DNA from: Roseibium album
GTDB lineage: Bacteria; Pseudomonadota; Alphaproteobacteria; Rhizobiales; Stappiaceae
Direction of reading: 5' to 3'
DNA length: 64,000 nucleotides
Assembly (NCBI RefSeq): GCF_001404515.1
Contig: NZ_CXWE01000010.1
Location: forward strand, 102,735-166,734
The notes under the pieces: generated by a model
Seen by the model: only the letters and a program-made list of their open reading frames with translations
Told to the model about the DNA's origin: nothing
Database searches by the model: none
Shown here: positions 1 to 8,666 of the stretch, piece after piece
How positions within the stretch are numbered: position 1 is the first letter of the stretch
Layout of the letters: every line of letters begins with the position of its first letter
Position numbers and translations under genes: made by a program

Positions 1-1
1 C

Positions 2-598
2 GAGCTTGCCATGATCATCGCGAACATGGCCGGTGTCGAACTGAAATACGTTCCCTACAAGGGTGGCAAACCCGCGACGCTTGCAGGACTGCAGGGAGAA
101 ACCGACATTGCCGGCGGCGGTCTGCACGAGCATATCGACCTGATCCGTGCCGGAAAGCTGCGCAATCTGTGCCACACCAGCATCGAGGACATCACCCTGG
201 ACGATGGCACGGTTCTGCCATCAATCGCATCGATCATTCCCGAAGCACGCGCCCTGCTGCCGGTGGGTGCGACCTATAACTTCATGGTGAAGCGTGACAT
301 TCCCCCTGAAGCCATGCAGGCCCTTGCTGACGGTTTTGTCGCGGCTGTCAATTCCGACGGTTTCCAGGAACTTCTGAAAGCCAAATTCTTCCAGCCAGAC
401 ATCAAGATCGGCGAAGAAGCGGACCGGGAAGGCGCGCTGATGGAAGCGGTCACCGTTGAAATCTTCAACAAGTTCAAGGACCAGATCGGTGCCGATGTGA
501 AGACGGCCGAAGAACTGGGCCTGCCGAAACCGGAAGATTTCGATGCGTGGTGGCCGCCCGAGGGCTACACGCCGCCCCCGATCAAGTCGGGCGCATAG
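2..598 (+). CDS. TctC-family tripartite tricarboxylate transporter binding protein, 5' end cut off by window
   Basis: This is the C-terminal part of a periplasmic solute-binding protein of the TctC/Bug family. The reading frame is open to the window edge, so the start and signal peptide lie upstream. The fragment opens with the family-typical stretch ANMAGVELKYVPYKGG and has a PEDFDAWWPP tail. It delivers a carboxylate-type ligand to the TctA/TctB membrane pair encoded directly downstream (673 and 1239). A GC-rich hairpin follows the stop codon. The ligand cannot be predicted. Family certain, truncation due only to the window. Confidence 0.9.
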   Translation, partial: ELAMIIANMAGVELKYVPYKGGKPATLAGLQGETDIAGGGLHEHIDLIRAGKLRNLCHTSIEDITLDDGTVLPSIASIIPEARALLPVGATYNFMVKRDIPPEAMQALADGFVAAVNSDGFQELLKAKFFQPDIKIGEEADREGALMEAVTVEIFNKFKDQIGADVKTAEELGLPKPEDFDAWWPPEGYTPPPIKSGA

Positions 599-606
599 CG
601 ACGGTC

Positions 607-633
607 AGACCCCGGCTCGTCAGGCCGGGGTCT
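607..633 (+). terminator. Intercistronic hairpin after the tctC-type gene
   Basis: AGACCCCGG at 607-615 pairs perfectly with CCGGGGTCT at 625-633, and C616-G624 can extend the stem. No T-run follows, so this is more likely a partial attenuator or 3' mRNA-stabilising hairpin that keeps the binding-protein message above the membrane-subunit message than a full terminator. That role is inference. Confidence 0.6.
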
Positions 634-672
634 CCATGCTGAAACATCCAGAAAAGCCGCAAGGGGACGCCC

Positions 673-1239
673 GTGAGCGAACACACTCACTCTGATGTCA
701 AATTCGAGGGTGAAGAAGCCGGAACCGGGTATGCCTCACCGGCTCTCGATCTGATTGCGACACTTCTGCTGATCATGCTGTCCGTTGCCGTCATGTTTGG
801 CAGTCTGGCGTTGCCTGTGCCTGCCGATCTGCAGACGGCCCCCGGACTGTTGCCGTTCATCGTCGCGGCCAGTCTTCTCGTCATGGCGCTCGGCCTGGGC
901 GCTTCTGCCTTCGGTCGCTGGCGCCAGGGTGTACGAATGCCTGTGCTCGCGGGACGGGACATTTCGACGGATCTGAAGTCTCTCGTGCTTGCGGCCGCAA
1001 TCGCCGTCTACATTGCGGGCCTGCAATATCTTGCTTTCCGGCATGACATCGTCGTCGGTGAATTTCGTCATTCGATAACGGCATTCGAACCGGTGACCAT
1101 CCTGGCACTTGCCACCATCATGCGCATGTCCTGGACCGGCGCGCTCTGGATCATTTGCTGCGTGTCGATTGTCTGGACCCTGCTGTTGAGCACCGTATTC
1201 CAGCATGTCTTCAACATACCGCTGCCGGGGTCCTTCTGA
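673..1239 (+). CDS. TctB-family small membrane subunit of tripartite tricarboxylate transporter
   Basis: Small integral membrane subunit of a TTT-type secondary transporter, 188 residues, with about four hydrophobic segments beginning near residue 25 after a polar N-terminus. The GTG start at 673 is preceded by an AAGGGGA ribosome-binding site. The stop codon overlaps the TctA start by one base (TGATG at 1237-1241), which indicates translational coupling. TctB proteins diverge strongly, so the call rests on size, topology and position between TctC-type and TctA genes. Confidence 0.85.
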   Translation: MSEHTHSDVKFEGEEAGTGYASPALDLIATLLLIMLSVAVMFGSLALPVPADLQTAPGLLPFIVAASLLVMALGLGASAFGRWRQGVRMPVLAGRDISTDLKSLVLAAAIAVYIAGLQYLAFRHDIVVGEFRHSITAFEPVTILALATIMRMSWTGALWIICCVSIVWTLLLSTVFQHVFNIPLPGSF

Positions 1240-2756
1240 TGATCGACGCGCTTCTCGCGGCCCTGCAGCCGAGCCTGCTTGTCATGTCGCTCTGCGGCGT
1301 TTGCCTCGGGATCGTCTGGGGTGCGCTTCCGGGCCTTTCCACGACCATGGCGATGGGTTTGCTGATCGGACTGTCCGCCGGCATGTCCCAGGATGTCGCC
1401 ATCAGCTTCATGCTCGGCGTATACACCGGCAGTGTTTTTGGCGGCGCGATCTCGGCAGTCCTGATCAACATCCCCGGAACACCGGACGCCGTGCCGACCA
1501 TGATCGAAGGCCATCAGCTCGCCCAGCGGGGAGAGGGAGGGCAGGCGCTCGGCATGTCCATTGCCGCGTCCTTTGTCGGCGGAATGGTTGGCATCGCGCT
1601 GCTGATCCTGCTGATCCCGCTCATTCTGGCATTTGCCCTGAATTTCAAGTCCTGGGAAATGTTCTGGCTGGCGATCATCGGCATCATGGTTGCCGGCTCA
1701 ATGGCGGCCGGATCCGTCCCGCTGAAGGGCTGGATTGCGGGTTGGATCGGCATGTTGATCGCGTTCGTTGGTCTCGATGCAATCCATGCCGTGCCGCGTT
1801 TCACATTCGGATCGTTTGCGCTGTACGACGGCGTGTCTTACGTGGCTGTGCTGATCGGGCTGTTCGGCCTGTCGGAAATCCTGCGAACTTTGCCGGCCAA
1901 GGACATGCCGACAATACCCTCGGAAGTCGGGCGTGTGTTTCCGCCCCTTGGCAAACTCGCAAAATATATTCCAAGCGCCCTGCGCTCCGGAACAATCGGT
2001 GCTTTCGTCGGGGCCATTCCAGGTGCGGGTGCCAACGTCGCCTCGTTCCTGGCCTATGACATCGGCCGCCGCTGGGCCAAACCGGAAGAAAAGGCCAAAT
2101 GGGGCAAAGGCAGCTACCAGGCGATTGTCTGCGCCGAAACCGCAAACAATGCCAACATTGGCGGGTCGATGCTGCCAACGCTCGCACTCGGAATTCCCGG
2201 CAACGCGGCGGCAGCAGCCCTTCTGGCGGCACTGACACTGAAAAACGTTGTCGTCGGACCGACGATCGAGATTGATCATCCCGGTCTTATCTACTTCATT
2301 TATGCCTGCCTCATCGTCGCGAACCTTTTGATGTATGTCGCGGCGTTCGCGCTGATAGGGCCTTGCGTGAAGCTCTTCAGTCTGCCGCGTGGCATCCTGA
2401 TGCCAATGATTTTGCCGGTTTGTGTGATCGGCGCATTCGCGGTCAAGCTGACTATGGCAGACGTCTGGATCATGTTCGCTGCCGGCGTCTTCGGCTGGCT
2501 GTTCACGATAATGCGGTTTCCCACGGCACCGGTCGTGCTCGGTGTGATCCTGGCGCCGCTCGCCGACGAAAATCTGCGACGCTCGCTGCTCGTTTTCGAA
2601 GACAAGTCCCTCGGTTTCATCCTGTCCCAATGGATCGGCACCGTGCTGATGCTCGCCGTGCTCTTTGTCATCATTGAAGGCGTTTTGCGTGCCCTTTGGT
2701 CTCTCAGAAAGGGAACGGATGATGTGGAACCGACACTTTCGTCCCCACAAGGTTAA
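1239..2756 (+). CDS. TctA-family large membrane subunit of tripartite tricarboxylate transporter
   Basis: Large permease subunit, about 505 residues and ten or more membrane segments. The N-terminus carries the family hallmark GALPGLSTTMAMGLLIGL near residues 27-45, and the second-half signature with GIPGNAAAAALLAAL near residue 325 is present. The ATG at 1239 overlaps the TctB stop; longer in-frame starts lie inside tctB and are rejected. It forms the transport channel with TctB (673) and receives substrate from the TctC-type protein at the window start. Followed after 11 bases by an oxidoreductase gene in the same operon. Confidence 0.92.
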   Translation: MIDALLAALQPSLLVMSLCGVCLGIVWGALPGLSTTMAMGLLIGLSAGMSQDVAISFMLGVYTGSVFGGAISAVLINIPGTPDAVPTMIEGHQLAQRGEGGQALGMSIAASFVGGMVGIALLILLIPLILAFALNFKSWEMFWLAIIGIMVAGSMAAGSVPLKGWIAGWIGMLIAFVGLDAIHAVPRFTFGSFALYDGVSYVAVLIGLFGLSEILRTLPAKDMPTIPSEVGRVFPPLGKLAKYIPSALRSGTIGAFVGAIPGAGANVASFLAYDIGRRWAKPEEKAKWGKGSYQAIVCAETANNANIGGSMLPTLALGIPGNAAAAALLAALTLKNVVVGPTIEIDHPGLIYFIYACLIVANLLMYVAAFALIGPCVKLFSLPRGILMPMILPVCVIGAFAVKLTMADVWIMFAAGVFGWLFTIMRFPTAPVVLGVILAPLADENLRRSLLVFEDKSLGFILSQWIGTVLMLAVLFVIIEGVLRALWSLRKGTDDVEPTLSSPQG

Positions 2757-2767
2757 GGAGTTTTTTG

Positions 2768-3895
2768 GTGCCAACGAAGAACAAGGAAATCGGTCTGGCC
2801 ATAGTTGGCTGCGGTACCATCGGCCGTATCCGGGCCGAGATTGCACGCGCCTATCCGGGCGTCGGCTGGATCGGCCTGTGCGATATCAAGTCGGATATCG
2901 GCCAAAAGCTCGCCGAGGATGTGCAGGCCGATTTTTTTACGACGGACTTCAGGGAATTGCTCGCACGGCCCGAGATCACGGCAACCATTATCGCAACGGA
3001 CGAGAATTTTCATTTTGAACCGACCATGCTGGCCATTCAGCAGGGGCATGATCTGTTCATCGAGAAACCGCTTGCCACGGACGCGCGTCAATCCGCACAG
3101 ATCCTTTCTGCGATCGAGGAAACCGGCGTCGATGCGGTAATCGGTTACACCCAGCGTTTCCGTCGCCGGTTTCTCGCCATCAAGGAACGCCTGATCACGG
3201 GACAGATCGGAGATGTCCATTCCGTCGTCACAAGGGCTTTCATGAACCGGATGGTGCCGATCGCCACGGTCCAGCGGACACAGGAGCGCGCCACGCTGAC
3301 ACCGATGGTTGTTTCGGGAACACACAGCCTCGACATGTCCCTCTGGCTGATGGAAGGAAAGAAGCCGGTCAGTGTCTATGCCCGCTCGACCGACAGGGTA
3401 CTCGGCGCCTGGGGCACGAAAGACTCGACGTTCGGCATCTTCACAATGGACGACGGCTCGATCTTTTCAATGAACATTTCCTGGGCTCTGCCCGAGGTAT
3501 GGCCGGGTGCAGTCTACGGCATCGAGATTGGCATCGTCGGTTCGGAGGGTGTCATCGACATTGAGGACACACACCGTGATCTCGTCATGGCGACAAATGT
3601 TGCACAAGGCGCAGGCTATGCACCTGAAGGTTACAAGGCTCCAGATCGCCATGTCGAATTCCTGACGAGCTACCCGCCGGGTGACCTTCATCTCGGTCAG
3701 CTCTGGGGCCCCATGCGTGAGGAAACCAACGCCTGGTATCAACGGCTTTATGCCGGTCTCGATACGCCGCATGCCACTGCGCAGGACGGTCACCGGAACC
3801 TGCTTTTCACCATGGCGATGGATGTCTCGGCGAAACGGGGCGAACCGGTCGCCTTGCCGCCGGACCCCGCCGAGTTGATGGCGGAACTGTCCTAG
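2768..3895 (+). CDS. Gfo/Idh/MocA-family NAD(P)-dependent oxidoreductase
   Basis: Soluble dehydrogenase of about 375 residues. A Rossmann motif GCGTIG lies near residues 14-19 and the family EKP motif (EKPLATD) near residue 100; the C-terminal half is the GFO_IDH_MocA alpha/beta domain. Known members oxidise sugars, inositols or their acids. The GTG at 2768 is preferred over the TTG at 2765 because AAGGAG at 2755-2760 is then seven bases away. It sits inside the TTT operon, so it may act on the imported compound. It is a paralogue of the gene at 13158. Substrate unknown. Confidence 0.88.
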   Translation: MPTKNKEIGLAIVGCGTIGRIRAEIARAYPGVGWIGLCDIKSDIGQKLAEDVQADFFTTDFRELLARPEITATIIATDENFHFEPTMLAIQQGHDLFIEKPLATDARQSAQILSAIEETGVDAVIGYTQRFRRRFLAIKERLITGQIGDVHSVVTRAFMNRMVPIATVQRTQERATLTPMVVSGTHSLDMSLWLMEGKKPVSVYARSTDRVLGAWGTKDSTFGIFTMDDGSIFSMNISWALPEVWPGAVYGIEIGIVGSEGVIDIEDTHRDLVMATNVAQGAGYAPEGYKAPDRHVEFLTSYPPGDLHLGQLWGPMREETNAWYQRLYAGLDTPHATAQDGHRNLLFTMAMDVSAKRGEPVALPPDPAELMAELS

Positions 3896-3906
3896 GAGGA
3901 ACTTGG

Positions 3907-4836
3907 ATGACAATCAGGATCAGGTTCGGGGGATACCAGGGCGAAAAGTCCGTGCACACGAGGGGCGGACGAACGCTGGCAGCGGAATTGGCTCGGGTAG
4001 GCGGCGGCGACGTTTCGCTGGAATTTGACGAGAACATAGTCGTCCGTGGCCACAAGGCCGCGGATCTCCTGTCGATGACCGAGGAAGGTGCGCTCGACGG
4101 GTGCTATTTCTCCTCCAGCTATCTGGCAAAGAGGGTGCCGGAACTTGGCATCTTCGATCAGCATTTTGTTGTGCCGGATCGTCGGCGTGCCTACGCCGTT
4201 CTTGACGGTGAACTGGGTGAGCGGCTGAAGAATAAAGTTGCCGCTGCAACCGGATACACCGTGCTTGGATACTGGGACAACGGTTTGCGTCATATCTCCA
4301 GCCGCAAGGCAATCCGAACACCGGACGATTGTGAAGGCCTGAAGCTCAGGACGCTGGCGAACGAAGACCATCAGCGCGTCTTCCGCTCGCTCGGCTTTGA
4401 CCCGCGCGCAATTGATGTACGTGACCTGCCCGCAGCGGTGGAAGACGGCACCGTCGATGCGCAGGAAAATCCACTGACGAATATCTACAATTTCGGTCTT
4501 CACAAGACGCATCGCTGCATCACGCTGTCCCGGCATCTTCTGGGCGTCGCACTTGTACTTTTTCGTACTGAAAGCGTGGAAGCCTGGCCCGACGAAACGC
4601 GCAGTGCGGTTGAAAAGGCCGTCGCCGAGGCGACCCGGGCTCAGCGTCGTTTCGCAGAGGAAGACGACGATATCTGCCGCCGTGCTCTCGTGCAGGACGG
4701 TGTTGAAATCATCGACCTGGGCGATGCCGAGCGCGCCCGGTTCGCCGCATTGTGTCGCCAAGAAGTAGATACGACCAGAAAAGCGTTTGACGAGGAGTTA
4801 ATCTCTTTGTTTGACAAGGAGTTAGATGCGGCATGA
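3907..4836 (+). CDS. DctP-like TRAP-type solute-binding protein lacking a signal peptide
   Basis: The whole 309-residue chain resembles the mature part of a DctP/TRAP binding protein: an early beta strand with FGGYQGEKSVHTRG, GLKLRTL near residue 147 and DAQENPLTN near residue 187, where the family ligand-contact segment lies. The chain starts right at the mature domain, and AGGAGG at 3894-3899 fixes the ATG, so no export signal is encoded. No TRAP membrane genes are close; the neighbours are TTT components. It could be a cytoplasmic ligand-binding protein, or a binding protein that has lost export. The unusual pairing is reported as a finding. Confidence 0.75.
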   Translation: MTIRIRFGGYQGEKSVHTRGGRTLAAELARVGGGDVSLEFDENIVVRGHKAADLLSMTEEGALDGCYFSSSYLAKRVPELGIFDQHFVVPDRRRAYAVLDGELGERLKNKVAAATGYTVLGYWDNGLRHISSRKAIRTPDDCEGLKLRTLANEDHQRVFRSLGFDPRAIDVRDLPAAVEDGTVDAQENPLTNIYNFGLHKTHRCITLSRHLLGVALVLFRTESVEAWPDETRSAVEKAVAEATRAQRRFAEEDDDICRRALVQDGVEIIDLGDAERARFAALCRQEVDTTRKAFDEELISLFDKELDAA

Positions 4837-4931
4837 GCACTATTCGTGTTCTGCATTCATCTACGCAAAGTTAGCATTTCGGATCGTTTTGGCAGGTCGC
4901 TAGTCTGGTGCTTGCAGGAGGAAAAGCACAG

Positions 4932-5480
4932 ATGAACTCTGTTAATAGACGCGTTGATCCGGAGGTGATTGTTTCGGCTGTCCTGGGCGTGGCGTCTGCC
5001 TTGTCGATCGTGTTCATGACGCAGCTCGTGGCGCCACCGAAAGTTCTCTTCGGCCGCTCGCTCACTGCGATTTCCCCAAGCCTGTTTCCCTACCTGGTTC
5101 TGGGCGGCCTCGTGGTGCTGAACATCCTGTTTCTATACCGCTGCAATATCCGGCCCGAAGGCATCTGGTCCGAGCCGGTCTACAACGAGCACAGCCGTAT
5201 CCGTGGACTGATGCTCTTTGCAATCATGCTGTTTTATTCCCTGGCAATGGTACCGCTCGGTTTCCTGATCTCAAGCGTGCTGACACTGGCTATGATCTCT
5301 GTTCTGGTCGGCAACCGCAGCCCTTGGCAGATCGCGCTGATCGCCCTTGTTCCGCCGGTTCTGCTTTATCTCGGGGCAACGCGATTGCTCGCGGTCGCGC
5401 TGCCGGAACTGTCTTCGATCGAGTTTTTCTACGCCTACATTCTCGGTGAATCCGACGGCATCGGAGGAGCTGTTCAATGA
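4932..5480 (+). CDS. TctB-family small membrane subunit, second TTT set
   Basis: A 182-residue protein with four predicted membrane helices (first at about residues 12-34). The ATG at 4932 follows AGGAGG at 4916-4921 by ten bases; the in-frame GTG at 4908 precedes that site and is rejected. The stop overlaps the next start (ATGA at 5477-5480). It is the small subunit of the second tripartite transporter, with TctA at 5477 and TctC at 7031. Identified by size, topology and context as for the first copy. Confidence 0.85.
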   Translation: MNSVNRRVDPEVIVSAVLGVASALSIVFMTQLVAPPKVLFGRSLTAISPSLFPYLVLGGLVVLNILFLYRCNIRPEGIWSEPVYNEHSRIRGLMLFAIMLFYSLAMVPLGFLISSVLTLAMISVLVGNRSPWQIALIALVPPVLLYLGATRLLAVALPELSSIEFFYAYILGESDGIGGAVQ

Positions 5481-6958
5481 TCGAGCAGTTCACACAAGGT
5501 CTCGAACTGGCTTTTCGCCTGGATACGATCCTTTTTATCTGCATGGGCCTGTTCGGCGGCATGCTGGTCGGCGCGCTTCCCGGGTTCACGACCCTTATGG
5601 CAATGGCGATCCTGTTGCCGATTTCGTTTTTTCTCGACCCGCTCGTCGGCATTCCGTTTCTTCTTGGAATCTACAAGGGCGGCATGTTCGGGGGCAGCGT
5701 TCCGGCGATCCTCGTTTCGATGCCTGGTACGGGGGCCGCCGTTGCAACAACGCTGGATGGCTATCAGCTCACCAAAAAGGGTCAGTCTCGCAAGGCGCTC
5801 GACACCGCCCTGGTCTCTTCCGTTTTCGGGGACACATTTTCCGACATCTTCACGATCTTGATGATTTTTCCGATCGCATTGCTGGTCATGCAGTTTGGAC
5901 CGCCGGAGATCTTTGCCGTCCTCCTGCTGTCTCTGGTGATCATCGCAGTCACGACAGGCGGGAACGTCCTGAAGAGCCTGATCATGATGCTGCTCGGGAT
6001 CTGGTTGTCGTTTATCGGGACCGACCCGCTCGGTGGCGTGGAGAGATTCACATTCGGTCTCTTTGACCTGAAGTCCGGCATCCCCTTGCTGCCGATGTTG
6101 ATCGGTGTGTTTGCCATCCCGGAGATCGTCAACGTGGTCATGCGGTCAACCCGTGGGCAGGCGCTTGCGGCAGTCGTCGGGGACCGTTTGAACTGGTCGG
6201 AATTCAAAAGTATATTCCGCACGCTTTGCCGGTCCTGCGTGATTGGAACCGGTATCGGTATCATTCCCGGCCTTGGCCAGGTTGTTGCAGCCATGATGGG
6301 ATACACTGCTGCCAAGAACGCTTCGGATGATCCTCAGAAATTCGGCAAGGGCGAGATTGAAGGGGTTGCGGCGGCGGAATCCGCCAACAACGCGGTCAAC
6401 GGACCGACGCTCGTGCCGTTGCTCACGCTGGGTATCCCGGGCGATAATGTCACTGCGATATTGCTTGGTGCCTTTGTTGCGCAGGGCCTGCGCCCCGGGC
6501 CGCAATTGTTCGAAGAGCAGGGCGCCACGGTTTTTGCGATCCTGATCGCGATGGTGCTGGCAAATCTGCTGTTCCTGGTCATCGGCTACCTGTCGGTTCC
6601 CTTTTTCGCGCGTCTTGTGACGCTGAAGAATTCGATCCTGGTGCCGATCGTGATCATGTTCGCTTTTGCCGGTGCCTTCGTATTCAGGTCCGACTCGATC
6701 GATCTTCTGATGCTCGTCGGCTTTGGCGCCTTTGGCCTCATTGCGCGGGCCGCAAGGTTCGACGTCATGCCGATGGTCATGGGATTCATACTGGGCCCCC
6801 CCATGGAATACGCCTTTGGCCAGACGGTCGCGATGGCACAGAACGCACCGCTCGCGTTCCTGCTGACCGAGCGGCAGGGCATGCTCATTCTTCTGGCTCT
6901 CATTCCGGTCATCGGTTTTGTCCTTTGGAGGAGGATGAAGAAGCTGGCCACGGGCTAG
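5477..6958 (+). CDS. TctA-family large membrane subunit, second TTT set
   Basis: A 493-residue polytopic permease. The TctA signature is present near residues 31-50 (GALPGFTTLMAMAILLPIS), and the repeat-like segment GIIPGLGQVVAAMMGY lies near residue 257. It is coupled to tctB by a four-base overlap. It resembles the first TctA (1239) but is clearly diverged, so the two sets are probably specialised for different carboxylates rather than a recent duplication. About 70 bases separate it from the binding protein gene. Confidence 0.92.
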   Translation: MIEQFTQGLELAFRLDTILFICMGLFGGMLVGALPGFTTLMAMAILLPISFFLDPLVGIPFLLGIYKGGMFGGSVPAILVSMPGTGAAVATTLDGYQLTKKGQSRKALDTALVSSVFGDTFSDIFTILMIFPIALLVMQFGPPEIFAVLLLSLVIIAVTTGGNVLKSLIMMLLGIWLSFIGTDPLGGVERFTFGLFDLKSGIPLLPMLIGVFAIPEIVNVVMRSTRGQALAAVVGDRLNWSEFKSIFRTLCRSCVIGTGIGIIPGLGQVVAAMMGYTAAKNASDDPQKFGKGEIEGVAAAESANNAVNGPTLVPLLTLGIPGDNVTAILLGAFVAQGLRPGPQLFEEQGATVFAILIAMVLANLLFLVIGYLSVPFFARLVTLKNSILVPIVIMFAFAGAFVFRSDSIDLLMLVGFGAFGLIARAARFDVMPMVMGFILGPPMEYAFGQTVAMAQNAPLAFLLTERQGMLILLALIPVIGFVLWRRMKKLATG

Positions 6959-7030
6959 GAAAACGGAAGCGGCGTCCGCATCGTCCGCGGCTTCCGAATA
7001 ACTCGATCGATGCACACGGAGGAGGAAATA

Positions 7031-7990
7031 ATGTTCAGGAAACTTTGGAAAGGCGCGGTATTTGCCGCGGCGGCGACCCTCACGGGCGCGGTCTCCCCTG
7101 CGTTGGCAGAATATCCGGAAAAGCCCGTAACGATGGTGATCCCGCTTGGTGCGGGCGGGTCTCATGACCTCAATGCCAGGGTGATCACTTCCACGATCCC
7201 GTCATTCCTCGATCAGGCCATGATCGTTCGGTTGACACCGGGAGCAGGTGGACAGAAGGGAACGCAGGAAGTCGCTAACTCCAGTGCGGATGGCTACACC
7301 CTGCTTTTCAGTCACAACTACATCGACATGCTTCAGCAGCATGTGGAGAACCTTCCGTACAAACCCATGGATGATTTTGTCCCGGTTGCGCGGATCAACT
7401 ATGCGCCGATCGCCGTCGTGGTTCGGGCAGACAGTCCTTACAAGACCTTCGAGGAACTGATCGAGGCAGCCAAGGCAAAGCCGGGTGAAGTCCGCATGGC
7501 CCACTCCGGCAACTGGGGTGCCTTGTTTGTTCCGGCAGCGCAGATCATGAAGGCGCGTGACGCTTATTTCAATATGGTGCCGTATCAGGGGGGAGGCCCG
7601 GCTATGCAGGCGCTTTTGTCCGGCGATGCGGATCTGACGATGGGCTTCCCGTCGACGCTTTCATCGCTGCTGGCTTCCGGGGACGTCCGGGTGCTGGCAA
7701 CTGCCGGTGCGGAACGGATTTATCCTGATGTCCCGACTTTTGGCGAAGTAGGTGTGGAAGGCGATGTGGGATTCATGCACCGCGTGGTGCTTGCACCCGC
7801 CGACACGCCTCCTGCGGTTCTTGAAAAACTCGAAGCGTCATTTGCAGCGCTTCTGGAGGACAAGACATACAATCGCATGATGTCCCGCCTTGGCGAGAAC
7901 GTCGACTACATGTCGGGTGCCGATTACCAGAAAATGCGCGAAGAGCAGGCAGAGGCCTACAAGGACCTCGTCGATTCGATCACGCAATAA
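7031..7990 (+). CDS. TctC-family periplasmic binding protein, second TTT set
   Basis: A 319-residue binding protein. The ATG at 7031 follows a GGAGGAGG ribosome site; the ATG at 7010 lies upstream of that site. The first 26 residues are a typical Sec signal ending in PALA, and the mature chain starts EYPEKPVTMVIPLGAGG, the canonical Bug-family opening. MVPYQGGGPAMQALLSGDADL near residue 185 is the ligand-region motif. It feeds the TctAB pair encoded upstream. A strong hairpin follows. Confidence 0.92.
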   Translation: MFRKLWKGAVFAAAATLTGAVSPALAEYPEKPVTMVIPLGAGGSHDLNARVITSTIPSFLDQAMIVRLTPGAGGQKGTQEVANSSADGYTLLFSHNYIDMLQQHVENLPYKPMDDFVPVARINYAPIAVVVRADSPYKTFEELIEAAKAKPGEVRMAHSGNWGALFVPAAQIMKARDAYFNMVPYQGGGPAMQALLSGDADLTMGFPSTLSSLLASGDVRVLATAGAERIYPDVPTFGEVGVEGDVGFMHRVVLAPADTPPAVLEKLEASFAALLEDKTYNRMMSRLGENVDYMSGADYQKMREEQAEAYKDLVDSITQ

Positions 7991-7999
7991 GAGATGAAG

Positions 8000-8026
8000 G
8001 ACCGGCCGGTTTCAGGCCGGCCGGTC
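8000..8026 (+). terminator. Strong GC hairpin after second tctC
   Basis: Ten-base arms 8000-8009 (GACCGGCCGG) and 8017-8026 (CCGGCCGGTC) pair perfectly around a seven-base loop, ten bases after the tctC stop. There is no downstream T-run, so it is a 3' stabiliser or Rho-assisted terminator rather than a textbook intrinsic terminator. Confidence 0.65.
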
Positions 8027-8102
8027 CCGGCAATTCGAAGGCGTTACGCTTCCTGCCAGTGGAGGCGGGGAACAATCTGTGGCCTGCGAGAAAGGGTTCC
8101 GA

Positions 8103-8585
8103 ATGAAAATCAGGGAAAAGCAAATCTGGACCTTCAAGGTTACGGGTCGCCAGGAAACCAACACCAAGTCGGTCGTACGCGCACGCGACGTCGAAATGAT
8201 TATCGACGAGCCGGTCGAGCGCGGCGGAACCAATCTCGGACCGATGCCGGTCGAGACGATGATTGCCGGGCTTGTCGGCTGTACGCACGTCATTTCCAAC
8301 AAGCTGGCCAACGCGAACGGTGTCGATATCACCGCCATGGATATAGATGTTGTCACCACGATGGATAGCCGCGGCACACGCCTTGTCGAGCCGATCGACA
8401 TTCCATTTCCCGATGTAAAGATCGCGATCACTGCCGAAATGAAGGGGAGTGACGAGGGCATTGCCGCCGTTGTTGAAAAGCTTCGTCATCATTGTGCTGT
8501 CTCGAAGATGCTTCAGATGTCGGGCAGCCGGGTGTCCGAAAACTGGACGATCAACGGCCGCAACTGGTCGGCAGAGGCTGCCTGA
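8103..8585 (+). CDS. OsmC-family protein
   Basis: A 160-residue OsmC/Ohr-fold protein. The two family cysteines are visible in GLVGCTH (about residue 60) and HHCAVSKML (about residue 131); in characterised members they reduce organic hydroperoxides. ATG 8103 is chosen because GAGAAAGGG ends six bases upstream. A GTG at 8079 with GGAGG thirteen bases away would add eight residues. It is read in the same direction as the TTT set but after a strong hairpin, so it may be expressed separately. Which peroxide or acyl substrate it uses is unknown. Confidence 0.85.
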   Translation: MKIREKQIWTFKVTGRQETNTKSVVRARDVEMIIDEPVERGGTNLGPMPVETMIAGLVGCTHVISNKLANANGVDITAMDIDVVTTMDSRGTRLVEPIDIPFPDVKIAITAEMKGSDEGIAAVVEKLRHHCAVSKMLQMSGSRVSENWTINGRNWSAEAA

Positions 8586-8666
8586 CCGGTATTCGGCTGA
8601 ACAACCCGTCACGGTGTGAAACCGGTCCTTGCCGATACGTCTGCGTATTATGGGCCACGGACCGAT

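Noticed and set aside
1698..2846. 382-codon minus-strand ORF over tctA
   Set aside because: Shadow frame; composition rich in His, Arg and Gln with no motif, opposite a well-supported membrane protein.
4932..5480. A start at GTG 4908 for the second TctB
   Set aside because: That codon precedes the AGGAGG ribosome site at 4916-4921, which fits ATG 4932.
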